The notes beneath the pieces were generated by a model. It saw only the letters and a program-made list of their open reading frames with translations, had not been told where the DNA came from and ran no database searches. Positions 20,334 to 29,702 of a stretch of DNA of 64,000 nt are shown one piece after another. Position 1 is the stretch's first letter. Each line of letters begins with the position of its first letter. Position numbers and translations under genes: made by a program. This DNA comes from Ostreococcus mediterraneus (Eukaryota > Chlorophyta > Mamiellophyceae > Mamiellales > Bathycoccaceae), in NCBI GenBank assembly GCA_012295225.1, contig WMKK01000010.1, positions 62,001 through 126,000 on the forward strand, written 5' to 3'.

Positions 20334-20813
20334 CTACTCCGGCGGAGGATACTTTGCCACCTCCTCCTTCACCCGTTTCTCATACGCCGCCCGATTCGTG
20401 GTATACGCCAAGTATGCCTCACTCTGTGCGGGTGATTTCTCATTCGGATTCGCCAACAACTCCTGTATTCCGAGCGCCACTTGTTTCACCGTCACGCTCG
20501 GTCGCCAACCTTCATCTTCATTCAATATGCTCAAACACACCGTCCCGCTCGGATAAATGTTTGGATGATAAAACCCGGCGGGAAACTTACACTTCATCGG
20601 TTTCGCCGGGTATTCCTTTGGAAATTCCATCGTGAGAGGGATGAACGCGCCTTGCCACGGGGTATCTTTCGCGCCAGGAATCACGCACTTCCATTTGAAC
20701 AAATTGATCTCCCCGCTGGAATCCTTTTCGGGACGCGCGAAGAACCCCGGGGGGTGATCTTTGCGCCACGATTTACGTTCTTCGGCGATGCGCGCGCTCG
20801 CAATGGTGCTCAT
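20334..20813 (-). CDS. SCE1: SUMO-conjugating enzyme UBC9/SCE1
   Basis: The single E2 that passes SUMO from the E1 to lysines in PsiKxE contexts. 159 residues, the usual family length. Seen: amino-terminal basic helix [14 protein letters not shown] that binds SUMO and E1, the [12 protein letters not shown] segment, the [15 protein letters not shown] active site with cysteine at residue 93 exactly as in animal Ubc9, and the [11 protein letters not shown] loop. An upstream in-frame codon would add 21 residues not found in the family, so the ATG at 20813 was chosen. Divergent with the DEX1-like gene. Confidence 0.95.
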   Translation of the reverse strand: MSTIASARIAEERKSWRKDHPPGFFARPEKDSSGEINLFKWKCVIPGAKDTPWQGAFIPLTMEFPKEYPAKPMKCKFPAGFYHPNIYPSGTVCLSILNEDEGWRPSVTVKQVALGIQELLANPNEKSPAQSEAYLAYTTNRAAYEKRVKEEVAKYPPPE

Positions 20814-21027
20814 CGCGCTCGTCGAACGCCGAGCGACGTGCGCGCGTGTGAAGACGACGAATACACACGGCTCCACGTCATAATAGGACGCGATGCGCGA
20901 GGCGTGGCGTGGCGCACGCGCGCGCGAGGCGTCGCGTGGTTGGCGCGCGATAGTTTCGTCGCGTGGCGACGCGTGGCGCGCGCGCGTACGGTCGGGTGGT
21001 GCGTGTAAACCACGGATTATTCAATTG

Positions 21028-23139
21028 ATGAGTGTCTTGGTCTTGATGCTGATGTTGATTAATCCTGGTGGTTTTGGTGCCGATGCGGCGACGGCGGCGA
21101 AAGCATCGACGAATACTGACACCAACGCACATGCGAATGACCCATTCGACGCTTTACCGTCGTGCGGGACGAACGTGCGAAAGGTGTGGACATCCGCGAC
21201 TCACGCGGCGGTGTACGCGACGCCAGACGTCTCCGATGCGCGTTTCGATGGCGAGCGCGCCGTGACCGTGATCACCACCAGCGGTCGCGTGCGCGCATAC
21301 GATGGTTCGAGTGGGGATGTGTTGGACTGGTCGTTCGCTGGGCGGCGAATCGCGCGCGCGGCGCGAGGAGGGTTGGTCAGAGTGGGCGCGAGACGCGTCA
21401 CCGTGGCGTTGGACGGCGTCGCGATGGCATTTAATTTAAACGATGACGGCAGCGACGATGGCGGTGAGCACGTGGTTGGACAAATTCCACCGCAAATGAT
21501 TCGTCGCGATGCGTTCGTTGCGCGCGAGGGTGAGATTGACGCGCATCACGCGGAGCATTTGACGCGCGCGCCAAACGCGAGACGGTTGTTAGAAGAAGAG
21601 CCGCAACCGACTGAGGCAAATGAAGCGTCTTTAGAGGATATATTGGTCCGAGACGACGTCGACGTCGATGCTACGGGTAGTGCTAGATTAGATAGTGAGC
21701 ATCGCGATGATGCAGAGCGGTACGCGCTTGAGACTCGCGTGCTGTCCGCGCCGGCGGTGGGCGACGTCGACGGCGACGGTTTCGTTGAAATCGTCGTTGC
21801 GGCGTCGTATTACTACGCTCCATCATCGCAATACCTCGCCACTGGCGTGGTTATTCTTGATGGTGTAACATTAGCGGTGAAAAAGTCGTTTGATTTGGAT
21901 CGCGTGCAGATGGTGCGATCGAGAGAATCGACAAAGGTGTACGCGCCGCCGACATTGGCGGATGTCGACGGAGACGGGACGTTGGACGTCATCGTCGGGA
22001 CGACCGCCGGGAATGTGCACGTTATTTCGGGCGTCAATGGTGCGCCTGCTCGTGGATGGCCGCAAACGGTGTCATCAATAGAAGCGCAAGTCGTCGCTGT
22101 TGACGTCGATGCAGATGGTGATGTGGATTTAATTGCGTGCGATACGCGCGGTCGAGTCGTGGCGTTTTCGGCGTCTGGCGAGCAACTTTGGACTCGAGAT
22201 CTCCATTCGAAAATCGCCGTCGCCGCGAGCGTGGGTGACATCGATGGTGATGGCGCATTAGAAGTCGTCGTTGGGACACTTTCCGGCGCCGTGCATGTAT
22301 TGCGTGGTAAAGATGGCGCTTTGGCGAGCTCAGCGTCGCCCGCGTACATTGCGAGCGACAAGATCCTTGCACCGATTGTGCTTTCACGGATTCGTCCAGG
22401 GATGAAGGACGCGTCGGTGCTTGACATCGTCATTGCTACGCACGATGGCGTAGTGCACATCATTGACGGTAAGGGGCGATGCCGAGACATTATCGAGGTG
22501 GATGGTGAAGTATACGCCGCTCCAGTCGTCGGCGACGTAACGGGCGCGGGGACCGTCGACATCATCGTGGCGACCATGAGTGGTCACGTTCACGCGTTTC
22601 AATCGATCGGGTCATCGTTTGAGCCAGCATTACGTACGACGACTGATCATGTTGCGCTGAAGAATTGGTTTAGCGTCACCGTTACCGACCGCGAGTATCG
22701 GGACGTGCGCGGCTCGACGATGGATGTGCGCTACGAAATCGTCGACCGTCGATTCTTAAACCACGTCAAAGTCAAACGCTCGTCGCTGGCACCATATGAA
22801 GTGGACATCACAGTCACTAGTGCGCATGGGAAATCGGACACAACGCGAGTGTCGCATCCGAGACCTGGTAAACATACTACGCGCGTCGCCGTGCCTCTGA
22901 CAAAAACGCGCGGCGAAATTCGAGTCAGCGTTCGCGACGGCATGTACGTCGTCGTCGACGACGCGGTGTCGGTATCGTTCCATGAATACTTCGACGTCGC
23001 CTTAAAATGGCTCGTGGCTTTACCGTTTCTATTAGCGAGTACCACAATTATTCGTTACGCCAATAAGGATGCGCTCGAACGCGATGTTTTCGGATCCGCA
23101 TCCATTCCACATTTTGCCTTTGGCGGCAAACACGCATAG
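21028..23139 (+). CDS. DEX1: DEX1-like FG-GAP repeat membrane protein
   Basis: A 703-residue type I membrane protein. Seen: signal peptide starting MSVLVLMLMLINPGG, an integrin-alpha-like propeller with repeated calcium-loop motifs (DVDGDGFVEIVVA, DVDGDGTLDVIVG, DVDADGDVDLIACD, DIDGDGALEVVVG, DVTGAGTVDIIVA), a beta-sandwich region, and near the end one membrane helix (WLVALPFLLASTTII) with a short tail. Arabidopsis DEX1 is needed for pollen exine patterning; an alga has no exine, so an older role in secretion or surface matrix is likely. The frame is open upstream to 20893, but only the methionine at 21028 gives a signal peptide. Confidence 0.8.
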   Translation: MSVLVLMLMLINPGGFGADAATAAKASTNTDTNAHANDPFDALPSCGTNVRKVWTSATHAAVYATPDVSDARFDGERAVTVITTSGRVRAYDGSSGDVLDWSFAGRRIARAARGGLVRVGARRVTVALDGVAMAFNLNDDGSDDGGEHVVGQIPPQMIRRDAFVAREGEIDAHHAEHLTRAPNARRLLEEEPQPTEANEASLEDILVRDDVDVDATGSARLDSEHRDDAERYALETRVLSAPAVGDVDGDGFVEIVVAASYYYAPSSQYLATGVVILDGVTLAVKKSFDLDRVQMVRSRESTKVYAPPTLADVDGDGTLDVIVGTTAGNVHVISGVNGAPARGWPQTVSSIEAQVVAVDVDADGDVDLIACDTRGRVVAFSASGEQLWTRDLHSKIAVAASVGDIDGDGALEVVVGTLSGAVHVLRGKDGALASSASPAYIASDKILAPIVLSRIRPGMKDASVLDIVIATHDGVVHIIDGKGRCRDIIEVDGEVYAAPVVGDVTGAGTVDIIVATMSGHVHAFQSIGSSFEPALRTTTDHVALKNWFSVTVTDREYRDVRGSTMDVRYEIVDRRFLNHVKVKRSSLAPYEVDITVTSAHGKSDTTRVSHPRPGKHTTRVAVPLTKTRGEIRVSVRDGMYVVVDDAVSVSFHEYFDVALKWLVALPFLLASTTIIRYANKDALERDVFGSASIPHFAFGGKHA

Positions 23140-23458
23140 CAACGCGCATTGAATGTACAAAAAGTATAATGTTGTAATAAATTAAAAGTATTCGCCGACG
23201 TAATGAGCGGCGGCATCACAAAAAATCAAAGAGCGGGACGAAACGCAAACGAATGGGCGCGCAAAGATACCAAAAACAAACATCGACACCGTCGCCGAAC
23301 ACAATCGTTCGTTTCGCAACGGCGCGTCATACACGGTATCTCGCCACCACCACGCGTGTGGTAACTACAACGGTATCCAGGCCGCCATGAGCACACCACG
23401 TGCGTGCGATTTCGCGTCTCCTTCTGCCCTCTTCAAGGCATAAAAGTGTCGCGTGCGC
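23140..23458. other. Convergent 3' region of the DEX1-like and GPx genes
   Basis: About 320 bp between two stop codons. It holds the 3' UTRs of both genes and the SECIS hairpin of the GPx gene (23265-23341), listed separately. No other gene is seen. Confidence 0.6.
23265..23341 (-). promoter_or_regulatory. SECIS element in the GPx 3' UTR
   Basis: Read on the minus strand, 118 bases after the stop. Lower helix AGATACC/GGTATCT (7 bp); core quartet ATGA (23327-23330) facing TCGATG; then CCGTTGC paired with GCGACGG; an internal loop holding AAA 12 bases after ATGA; and a small top helix CGAAC/GTTCG closing a six-base loop. This is the layout of a form II eukaryotic SECIS, which recruits SBP2 and the selenocysteine elongation factor. 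Found by eye, no folding program run. Confidence 0.8.
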
Positions 23459-24187
23459 TTACAATAATTTGACAATCTTTGCCTCTTGCGCAGCCGCGCC
23501 ATCACCGTTGCGCTCAACCACGTTCCCTTGTTTATCGATAATAAACTTGCATGCAAAGTTCCAGCGCACGTCGGCGGTATCGCCAGACTGTTCCTTCAAA
23601 AACTTCCACACCGGCGACGCGCTCGGGCCATTCGTCTTCACCTTGCCCATCATCGTCCCCCGAAACCCAAACTTTTCATCCACAAACTTTTGAATCTCAT
23701 TCGCCGCGATTTCCTGCCCGCCGAATTCATCCGATGGAAAGCATAAAATTTCAAGTCCTTGCGCGTTGTATTTATCATACAGCGCCGTGAATTCCTGTGC
23801 GTCGAGGACAAAGAGAGCGCGTCAGTCATCATCACTTCAGGTTTCTAACTGTCATCGACATTGTTTTCCGTCACCGACGCGCGCGACGCGACGCTCCGCC
23901 GTCGTTCAACCATCGCATACGAACGCACGCACCTGGTAATTACTTCTCGTCGCCCCTCACCGAGACGCGACGTTGGTGACAATCACCACTTTCCCTCGCA
24001 AGTCGCCAAAGTTCAGGGTTCCGCCGTCGAGCGTTTGCGCGCTCAAATCATAAAACGCCGACGCCGCCGACGCCGCCGTGCGCGTCGTCATCGCGCGAGA
24101 CGATCGAGTGCGTGTGCGTGTGCCGTCACGCGCGCTTAGGGCGAGGGAAAACGCGCGCGTCGATGAAGACAACGCCGTAGCTCGCAT
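23459..24187 (-). CDS. GPX: Selenocysteine-containing glutathione peroxidase, two exons
   Basis: Reduces hydroperoxides. Exon 1 is 24187-23933 and exon 2 is 23794-23459 (intron donor GTGCGT, ACTGAC, CACAG; phase 0). Exon 1 reads GKVVIVTNVASR, then TGA at 23959-23957, then GATRSNYQ; exon 2 begins EFTALYDKYNAQGLEILCFP. This matches the GPx active site NVAS.UG.T..NY, so the TGA is selenocysteine (residue 77), supported by the SECIS downstream. Other catalytic parts: GGQE glutamine and the RWNF tryptophan. 196 residues. The first 44 look like an organelle targeting peptide; a second ATG at 24091 would give a cytosolic form. A reader that treats TGA only as stop would split this gene. Confidence 0.88.
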
Positions 24188-24225
24188 GTGGCGTGCCGTG
24201 GTGTGAGGCTCGACGTCACACATCG

Positions 24226-24918
24226 ATGCCGCCGTTTTTAAGCCTGACGCGACCGACGATCGCGGACGCGCGCGAGTGCGTCAAATACGGCCAACAGCGT
24301 GGGTTTAATTACCCGCGCGAGCTCGCGGGGCGATCGGATGACGACGACGCGAGCGGCGGCAGCAGCAGCAGCGGTGCGATTATAGCAGATGTCGCATCTT
24401 TGTCGCATAAATATAGCCGCCGACGATGGGTTGAGGACCGCACGCGCGCGGAGATTGGGTCGGGTGAACGCACCTATGCGCGCGCGTGTGTGGCGCTGAA
24501 GACGTGGGAGCATTTTGACCTCGGATGGGCGAGCGTGGATGCGAACACCGGGCACGCGGTGGGCGACGGGGTGTGCGTGCGCGCGCGCGTGGGCGGCGTA
24601 TGGATGCGTAATCCGCTCGAGATTGTGCGTCTGCGCGGTGCGGAAGGCGGGACGAAGAAACGAGGGGTGAAGAAGCGGTTTTCGTTCGCGCACGGGACGA
24701 TGGAAGGGCACGTGTTGGCTGGGGAGGAGAGGTTCGCGGTGGAGCTCATGGATGACGGACGGGTGTATTACGAGGCGTACGCGTTTAGCGCGCCGGCGCA
24801 TGCGGTGGCGTTGATTGGGTACCCATTGGTGCGGTTGTTGCAAAAACGGTTTCATTGGGATTCGGCGCGGGTGATGCGGAAGATTGGCGCATCGTGTGCG
24901 ACGGTGGAGGAGAGGTGA
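24226..24918 (+). CDS. DUF1990 / UPF0548 family protein
   Basis: A 230-residue protein of a family found in plants, algae and bacteria, with no established reaction. Seen: the opening NYPRELAG-type segment, WEHFDLGWASVDANTGHAVGDGVCVRARV, then FSFAHGTMEGHVLAGEERFAVELMDDGRVYYEAYAFSAPAHAV (only part of the usual strand pattern is quoted) and RVMRK near the end, all typical of the domain. A serine/glycine linker near residue 50 is an insertion. The ATG at 24226 lies only 38 bases from the GPx start on the other strand, so the two promoters must overlap. It converges with the TPR/J-domain gene. Confidence 0.78.
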   Translation: MPPFLSLTRPTIADARECVKYGQQRGFNYPRELAGRSDDDDASGGSSSSGAIIADVASLSHKYSRRRWVEDRTRAEIGSGERTYARACVALKTWEHFDLGWASVDANTGHAVGDGVCVRARVGGVWMRNPLEIVRLRGAEGGTKKRGVKKRFSFAHGTMEGHVLAGEERFAVELMDDGRVYYEAYAFSAPAHAVALIGYPLVRLLQKRFHWDSARVMRKIGASCATVEER

Positions 24919-25033
24919 TTTTAGCGACGCGCCGAAGCGGCGCGTTTCAATATAGCAGCAATTCGTTTGATTAAATAATAATATGTCTTCTACGTACCGG
25001 TACTATAGTGAGATACCGATTGGGGACTATGCG

Positions 25034-27040
25034 CTACATGGAGTACGTTCGACGAAGTCGCGCGGCGGCGATGGCGGAATCATACGACGCACGTTGCGCG
25101 TCATCTTTTAACACGGCGTACGCTTCGGCGACGCGTTTGAAGAGCGCTTCAGACGCTGGACGCACGGCGTCGCTCGGTGCTTTGTCGGGATGGAACTTTA
25201 ACGCCAAATTCTTGTACGCTTTGATGATTTCCGAGCGCTGCGCTCGGGAACTCACGCCTAGAACGGCATAGTGTTCGCACGATGTTGAACCATTCTTCAC
25301 CTTGCGTCTCGCCTCGCGCAATTTTGCGGCGCAATCCTCACCCATATACGGCGCGAGCTCTTCGAGGTCGTTCATCGCCATGGGCCAATCACCCATTGAT
25401 AAATATGCATCCGCTCTGCGTTGCAATGCACGAATGTACGTGTCGTCAAACGTGCGCGATATGCAACATTCTAACACCGCGTCACAAAATTTCCCCATCG
25501 CTTGCAACGCCGCGGCTTTATTGGCATGTAACACCGCTCTGAATGCTTCATCGGTGAAATCCACGGCGAGAGCGTCGGTATACGACTGCAATGCCGCGTC
25601 AAAGGCTTTGGCATGGAATTGTTGATTTCCGAGAACTTTTAATTTCTCCGCTTCTTCGCGGAGCTCGCACCGACGATGCGACGACTTGGCAGAAACGCGT
25701 GGAGACGCTGTCGCCTTTTTCGGCGGTGTCTTCAGCCGTCTCGGAGACGAAGACGCTGTTGCTTTCGCAGGTGAAGCTTTCTTTGTCGTTGGTGAATCAG
25801 CCTTTGTTTTCGTCGCACTTTCAGCAGCAATCTTCATCAACTTGGTGCGTTCGCTCTTCCAATGCATCTTTTGCGCCGCAAACGCGTCGCGTTCGCGCTC
25901 CAGCTCTTTATTCACCGCCTCGAGCTTGGCGCGCAACTCCATTGTCGCATTCGTCTCGCTTTCTTTCGATGCTGAAGCCTTGTCTTGCACGTGTGCACGA
26001 AGCTTTGTCAATTCTGCCTGCGCTTTGGCGAATTCTTCGTCTCGAGCCATCGCCGCCTCGCGCGCCGCTCGCAACTCCAACTTGACCACATCCAACGCCT
26101 TTTTCGCCTCAATCCCTTGCGCCTTGACCTCTTCGTCCAACGCCGACGACGACGTCATGGATGCTTTCAGCGCGCGAACTTCATCCTTCTTTGCCGCGAA
26201 TGCGCTCACGAGCTTGGCGTTTTGCGACGCCATTTCCGCGAGAGCGTTTCGAGCCGACTTTCGTCCATTTTCCAATTCCCCACACCGCGCTGTGAGCGTC
26301 TCCACCTCTTTTTCCGCCGCCTCCGCGCGTTCTCGCATTAATTTCAATGCATTCTCGTAATCCGTCTTCAACGTCGCCTTGATGGCGTCCACATCGCTCG
26401 CTCTAAACCTTGGCGACGCCGCCGCAAACGGCGAATTCGGCGACGCCGCGTCCTCCATATCAAAATCACTCGACGTCGACGACGCCCCTGGCGATGCACC
26501 AACCCGCCTCACGCCACCATATTCATCACCACCGCCTACTCCTTGCGTACTCGCCGAGCGAAGAACCGCAGCGACGGTGGATGACGCCCGCGCTCGCGCC
26601 GCGCCTCCGCCCAACCGTTCAACCCGCTCCGCGTCCACTTTCGCTCGAGCCACGACGTCGTCCATCCAATCCCGCGACAACGCGTCGGTATGCGCATAAC
26701 GACGCGAATCGAATTCTTTCCTTCCTTCCGTGCCGCTCGTCGTGGCGCGATCGCGCGTCGAATGCATCGTCGCGTGCGTCGCGGCGGCATCCGCGCTCTT
26801 CCCCCTCGACGCGCCAAACGCCTCACCCTGGCGCACTCGGTTTGTCAAATCTCGCATCGATCGCGACATCTTGACGGATAACGCGTGTTCTGCCGCTGCC
26901 GCTTTCGTTCGCGCGTGCGCGATCGCGCGGTCGATCGCAGACGGCGAAGATGTCGCGTGTTGTGCGTGCATCGTTGCGCGCACACTACTCGCATCATTCG
27001 TCGTCGCCATCGCCGTCGCGTCGCGGTTCACGCCGTACAT
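25034..27040 (-). CDS. TPR and J-domain co-chaperone (DNAJC7/TTL-like) with coiled coil
   Basis: A 668-residue protein. Order: a disordered Ser/Ala/Arg-rich first 200 residues; a coiled coil from about 200 to 410; a basic Pro/Lys/Ser linker; three TPR units starting EKLKVLGNQQFHAKAFDAALQSYTDAL; and a J domain near the carboxy end (CEHYAVLGVSSRAQRSEIIK, FHPDKAP, HPD present). TPR plus J proteins hand clients between Hsp70 and Hsp90. The long coiled-coil front is not part of DNAJC7. ATG at 27040 is the first; another at 27010 is equally possible. Confidence 0.82.
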   Translation of the reverse strand: MYGVNRDATAMATTNDASSVRATMHAQHATSSPSAIDRAIAHARTKAAAAEHALSVKMSRSMRDLTNRVRQGEAFGASRGKSADAAATHATMHSTRDRATTSGTEGRKEFDSRRYAHTDALSRDWMDDVVARAKVDAERVERLGGGAARARASSTVAAVLRSASTQGVGGGDEYGGVRRVGASPGASSTSSDFDMEDAASPNSPFAAASPRFRASDVDAIKATLKTDYENALKLMRERAEAAEKEVETLTARCGELENGRKSARNALAEMASQNAKLVSAFAAKKDEVRALKASMTSSSALDEEVKAQGIEAKKALDVVKLELRAAREAAMARDEEFAKAQAELTKLRAHVQDKASASKESETNATMELRAKLEAVNKELERERDAFAAQKMHWKSERTKLMKIAAESATKTKADSPTTKKASPAKATASSSPRRLKTPPKKATASPRVSAKSSHRRCELREEAEKLKVLGNQQFHAKAFDAALQSYTDALAVDFTDEAFRAVLHANKAAALQAMGKFCDAVLECCISRTFDDTYIRALQRRADAYLSMGDWPMAMNDLEELAPYMGEDCAAKLREARRKVKNGSTSCEHYAVLGVSSRAQRSEIIKAYKNLALKFHPDKAPSDAVRPASEALFKRVAEAYAVLKDDAQRASYDSAIAAARLRRTYSM

Positions 27041-27256
27041 GGCGCGCGAGAGCGTGTGCGTGATGCCGTTCTCGCGTCTCGCGCGGTGTGTGCGGCGCGG
27101 ACGGCGTGTGCGGCGCCGAGGGCGCGAAAGTGTCGATTGACTTCCCGCTCAACGTCATTTTCTCTTCTTTTTTCAGCAGCCGGGCTGCTGCAGCCCGTTC
27201 GTCGTTCGTCGCTGTGTAAATTATTAATTAGGGTGACTAATTATTACAATTCATTA

Positions 27257-28354
27257 TTACAATTCAGCATCGTTCTTGGGATTTACGTCTTGAAGTGGTG
27301 CGCGGAAATCGATGCTCACGGCTGGAGAGAGCACGACTTCCTCGGTGGAGCTATTTTTATTGTGATTGTACGCGCGCACGGATGAGCTCGCGTGATTCGT
27401 CTTGCTCTGCGCGTGTCGCGGACGCGCGTGCCAATCGAACGGTAACCCTTCTGGTGGAAAGAATCTTGACTTGGAAAATCCAACATTTTGGTCAGACTTT
27501 TTCAACAAGTGCCATCCCCACGTGGATTGCGTGCGATACCAAAGAGCCACGCCCAAAATTGAAATCCCGGTGACGACTGAACACGTCACCGTGCTATACC
27601 AAAATTTCAGCCACGCGCTCAACGTCAAGTTCGCCACAAACATCGGCACGCCGTAGGTGAACATTCTAAACGCTTTTCGCCAGTCGCTCTCGCATCGCGT
27701 CTCCCAGTGTCGCTCGAACGATCGCCTCGGCATCGGGGGCGTATCTCCCGGTTTGTAGCTCAACGCAAACTTTCGACAGGCAAATAAAAATTCAGCCTCT
27801 TCATCCTCAGATACGTACGACTTACCGTTACGTAAAATATTCGACAGCATAAAGCTACACAACACCATCGAATTCAACATCATCACCACGGTTATCGCCG
27901 TCGTCGCAGCATACGCCACGATTAATATCTCCGACTGGTCGGGCGTCGACGTCGGGTCGCTAAATTGAAACTCCACCAACGCCACCACCGCAAACCCACT
28001 AATCAACGCCGCTAAATTCGACGTCGCGCGCAACTGCTCACCTTTTTCCTCTACATCACGCCTATTCTTCTCCGTGTACCGCCCCCAGACCCATCTCGCA
28101 TTTTCCAGCACGCGTTGCTCGACATCCTGCCGACGCCACTTGCGACTCTCTTCCCGATGCATGTGCTCCAAATGCCACCAATCTCGCTCCTCGCCGCGAA
28201 ACTCTAAATCTTCCTTGCGCCATTGGCGGTCTTCTCGGCGCCATTGGCGGTCCTCTTCGCGCCACGCGCGCGCGAGCGACGTATCGAGCGCAGTTAAGAA
28301 AGCCGTCGCCGCATCCGACGCATCCGCAGCCATGGTACTCGTAAATGCCGGCAT
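27257..28354 (-). CDS. ORAI-like store-operated calcium channel
   Basis: A 365-residue protein with four membrane helices in the ORAI arrangement. TM1 ATSNLAALISGFAVVALVEFQ keeps the pore glutamate (about residue 128) that selects calcium in animal ORAI; TM2 is ILIVAYAATTAITVVMMLN; TM3 FRMFTYGVPMFVANLTLSAWLKF and TM4 VVTGISILGVALWY follow a long loop. Before TM1 is a charged cytosolic segment of about 70 residues made of repeated WRREDRQWRKED-like units, unlike animal ORAI. ORAI homologues are known in algae and early land plants but absent from flowering plants. ATG at 28354 chosen; upstream frame is arginine-rich noise with no methionine near. Confidence 0.78.
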   Translation of the reverse strand: MPAFTSTMAADASDAATAFLTALDTSLARAWREEDRQWRREDRQWRKEDLEFRGEERDWWHLEHMHREESRKWRRQDVEQRVLENARWVWGRYTEKNRRDVEEKGEQLRATSNLAALISGFAVVALVEFQFSDPTSTPDQSEILIVAYAATTAITVVMMLNSMVLCSFMLSNILRNGKSYVSEDEEAEFLFACRKFALSYKPGDTPPMPRRSFERHWETRCESDWRKAFRMFTYGVPMFVANLTLSAWLKFWYSTVTCSVVTGISILGVALWYRTQSTWGWHLLKKSDQNVGFSKSRFFPPEGLPFDWHARPRHAQSKTNHASSSVRAYNHNKNSSTEEVVLSPAVSIDFRAPLQDVNPKNDAEL

Positions 28355-28561
28355 CGCGCGTGCGGTCACGCGCCTCGCGCCGACGGCAGGCGATGCAACG
28401 AATTTATGTGCGCGTTCGAGCGCGCTGGTGCGATCGCCGCCGTCGCCGCGTCGCCGAATGCAGCCACGATAACGACAATCGCTCGTATTCGCCCGGTAGG
28501 GTATAGGCGCCGATCGCCTCGTCCGCGCCGCATATTCACGCGCGCGACGCCCGCCGCGACG

Positions 28562-29590
28562 ATGTACGCCCTTCGCACGATCGCCCGCCGCGCCGCACAC
28601 AGTGCGGCGCCTCAAACGCGCGCGTTCGCGAGCGCATCGAAGGACTCCATCGACGCTTTCATGACCAAGTTTGCGCAACACGCGCCCCCGAAGTTTGACG
28701 CCCCGAGCACGCCGACGACGTTCATGCCCGCCGCCGCGGCCGCGGAAGCCACGAGCGGGACGCCGGAAAAGTTGAAATTAAATTTTTACATGCCTCATGC
28801 GGCGCCGCATGACGGTGAGGAGGTACGATGGCGCGAGCGTGATGCGTTTTATGCTGCGCACGGCGCGCGATCGCTTTGATGGATCGCTTCAGCGGCGATC
28901 GAACGGGCGTTCGCGCGCGGCGACGCGAGCGGGAATGTGCGCCGCGAACGATCTGTTTGCGTGTATGCGTGTGATGTGTGATTGTTTTCGTGCGCATCCG
29001 TCGCGTCGCGCTCGCTGGCGCGCGGTGTTGACGCGATGAAAAGGTTCAAGTGAGATGTGTGACTGACGCTGTTTGAAACGCGGTACAGGTTGATATGGTG
29101 TTAGTCCCGGCGACGACGGGTGATTTTGGGATCTTACCTGGGCACGTGCCTACGGTTTCGCAACTCCGACCCGGTGTCGTGAGTGTTCACGTTAATGATA
29201 AGGATGTGAAGAAGGTACGTTTCGTTGCGTGAGCCGCCGAGACCAACCCTAGCGGCTACGGAGGTCTTTGACGCGCGTGTGATTGCAATGGCGCGCGTAT
29301 ACGCGAGTGAGAATACAGACTGACGAACGTGTTTTTATTGTTTCTGTCGTTTAATCGATTCGTAGTACTTTGTCAGCAGCGGTTTTGCATTCGTGCACGC
29401 GGATTCCACGGCGGATATTTGCGCTATTGAAGCGGTGCCGGTGGAACAACTTGACCCCGAAGCTGTGAAGAAAGGACTGGCAGATTTCACCGCCAAGTTT
29501 GCGGGTGCTAAGGATGATTTCGAAAAGGCGCAAGCGCAAATCGGCATCGACGTGTGCAACGCCATGGTTGCCGCGGTTGATGCCAAGTAA
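28562..29590 (+). CDS. ATP16: Mitochondrial ATP synthase F1 delta subunit, three exons
   Basis: Equivalent of bacterial epsilon; part of the central stalk of F1Fo. Exons 28562-28822, 29089-29214 and 29366-29590, all phase 0, giving 203 residues, the usual plant length. The first exon has an arginine/alanine presequence ([17 protein letters not shown]) and [12 protein letters not shown]; the second has [20 protein letters not shown], the family hallmark; the third has the two-helix end. Introns have donors GTACGA and GTACGT and both carry ACTGAC upstream of the acceptor. It is divergent with the ORAI-like gene. No part is missing. Confidence 0.92.
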
Positions 29591-29702
29591 GTTGACGACG
29601 TCTATTTCGGCGACAACCAACGCGTTTTGAGGAGGCGAGCGCGCTACGTGCTGATTTTCTTGCGATAGCTTTGTATTAAGGATAAAACTCTGTACTGTTG
29701 AA

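Noticed and set aside
21813-22577. 254-codon minus-strand frame
   Set aside because: Antisense of the DEX1-like calcium-loop repeats; its Pro/Ser/Thr repeats simply mirror DGDG codons.
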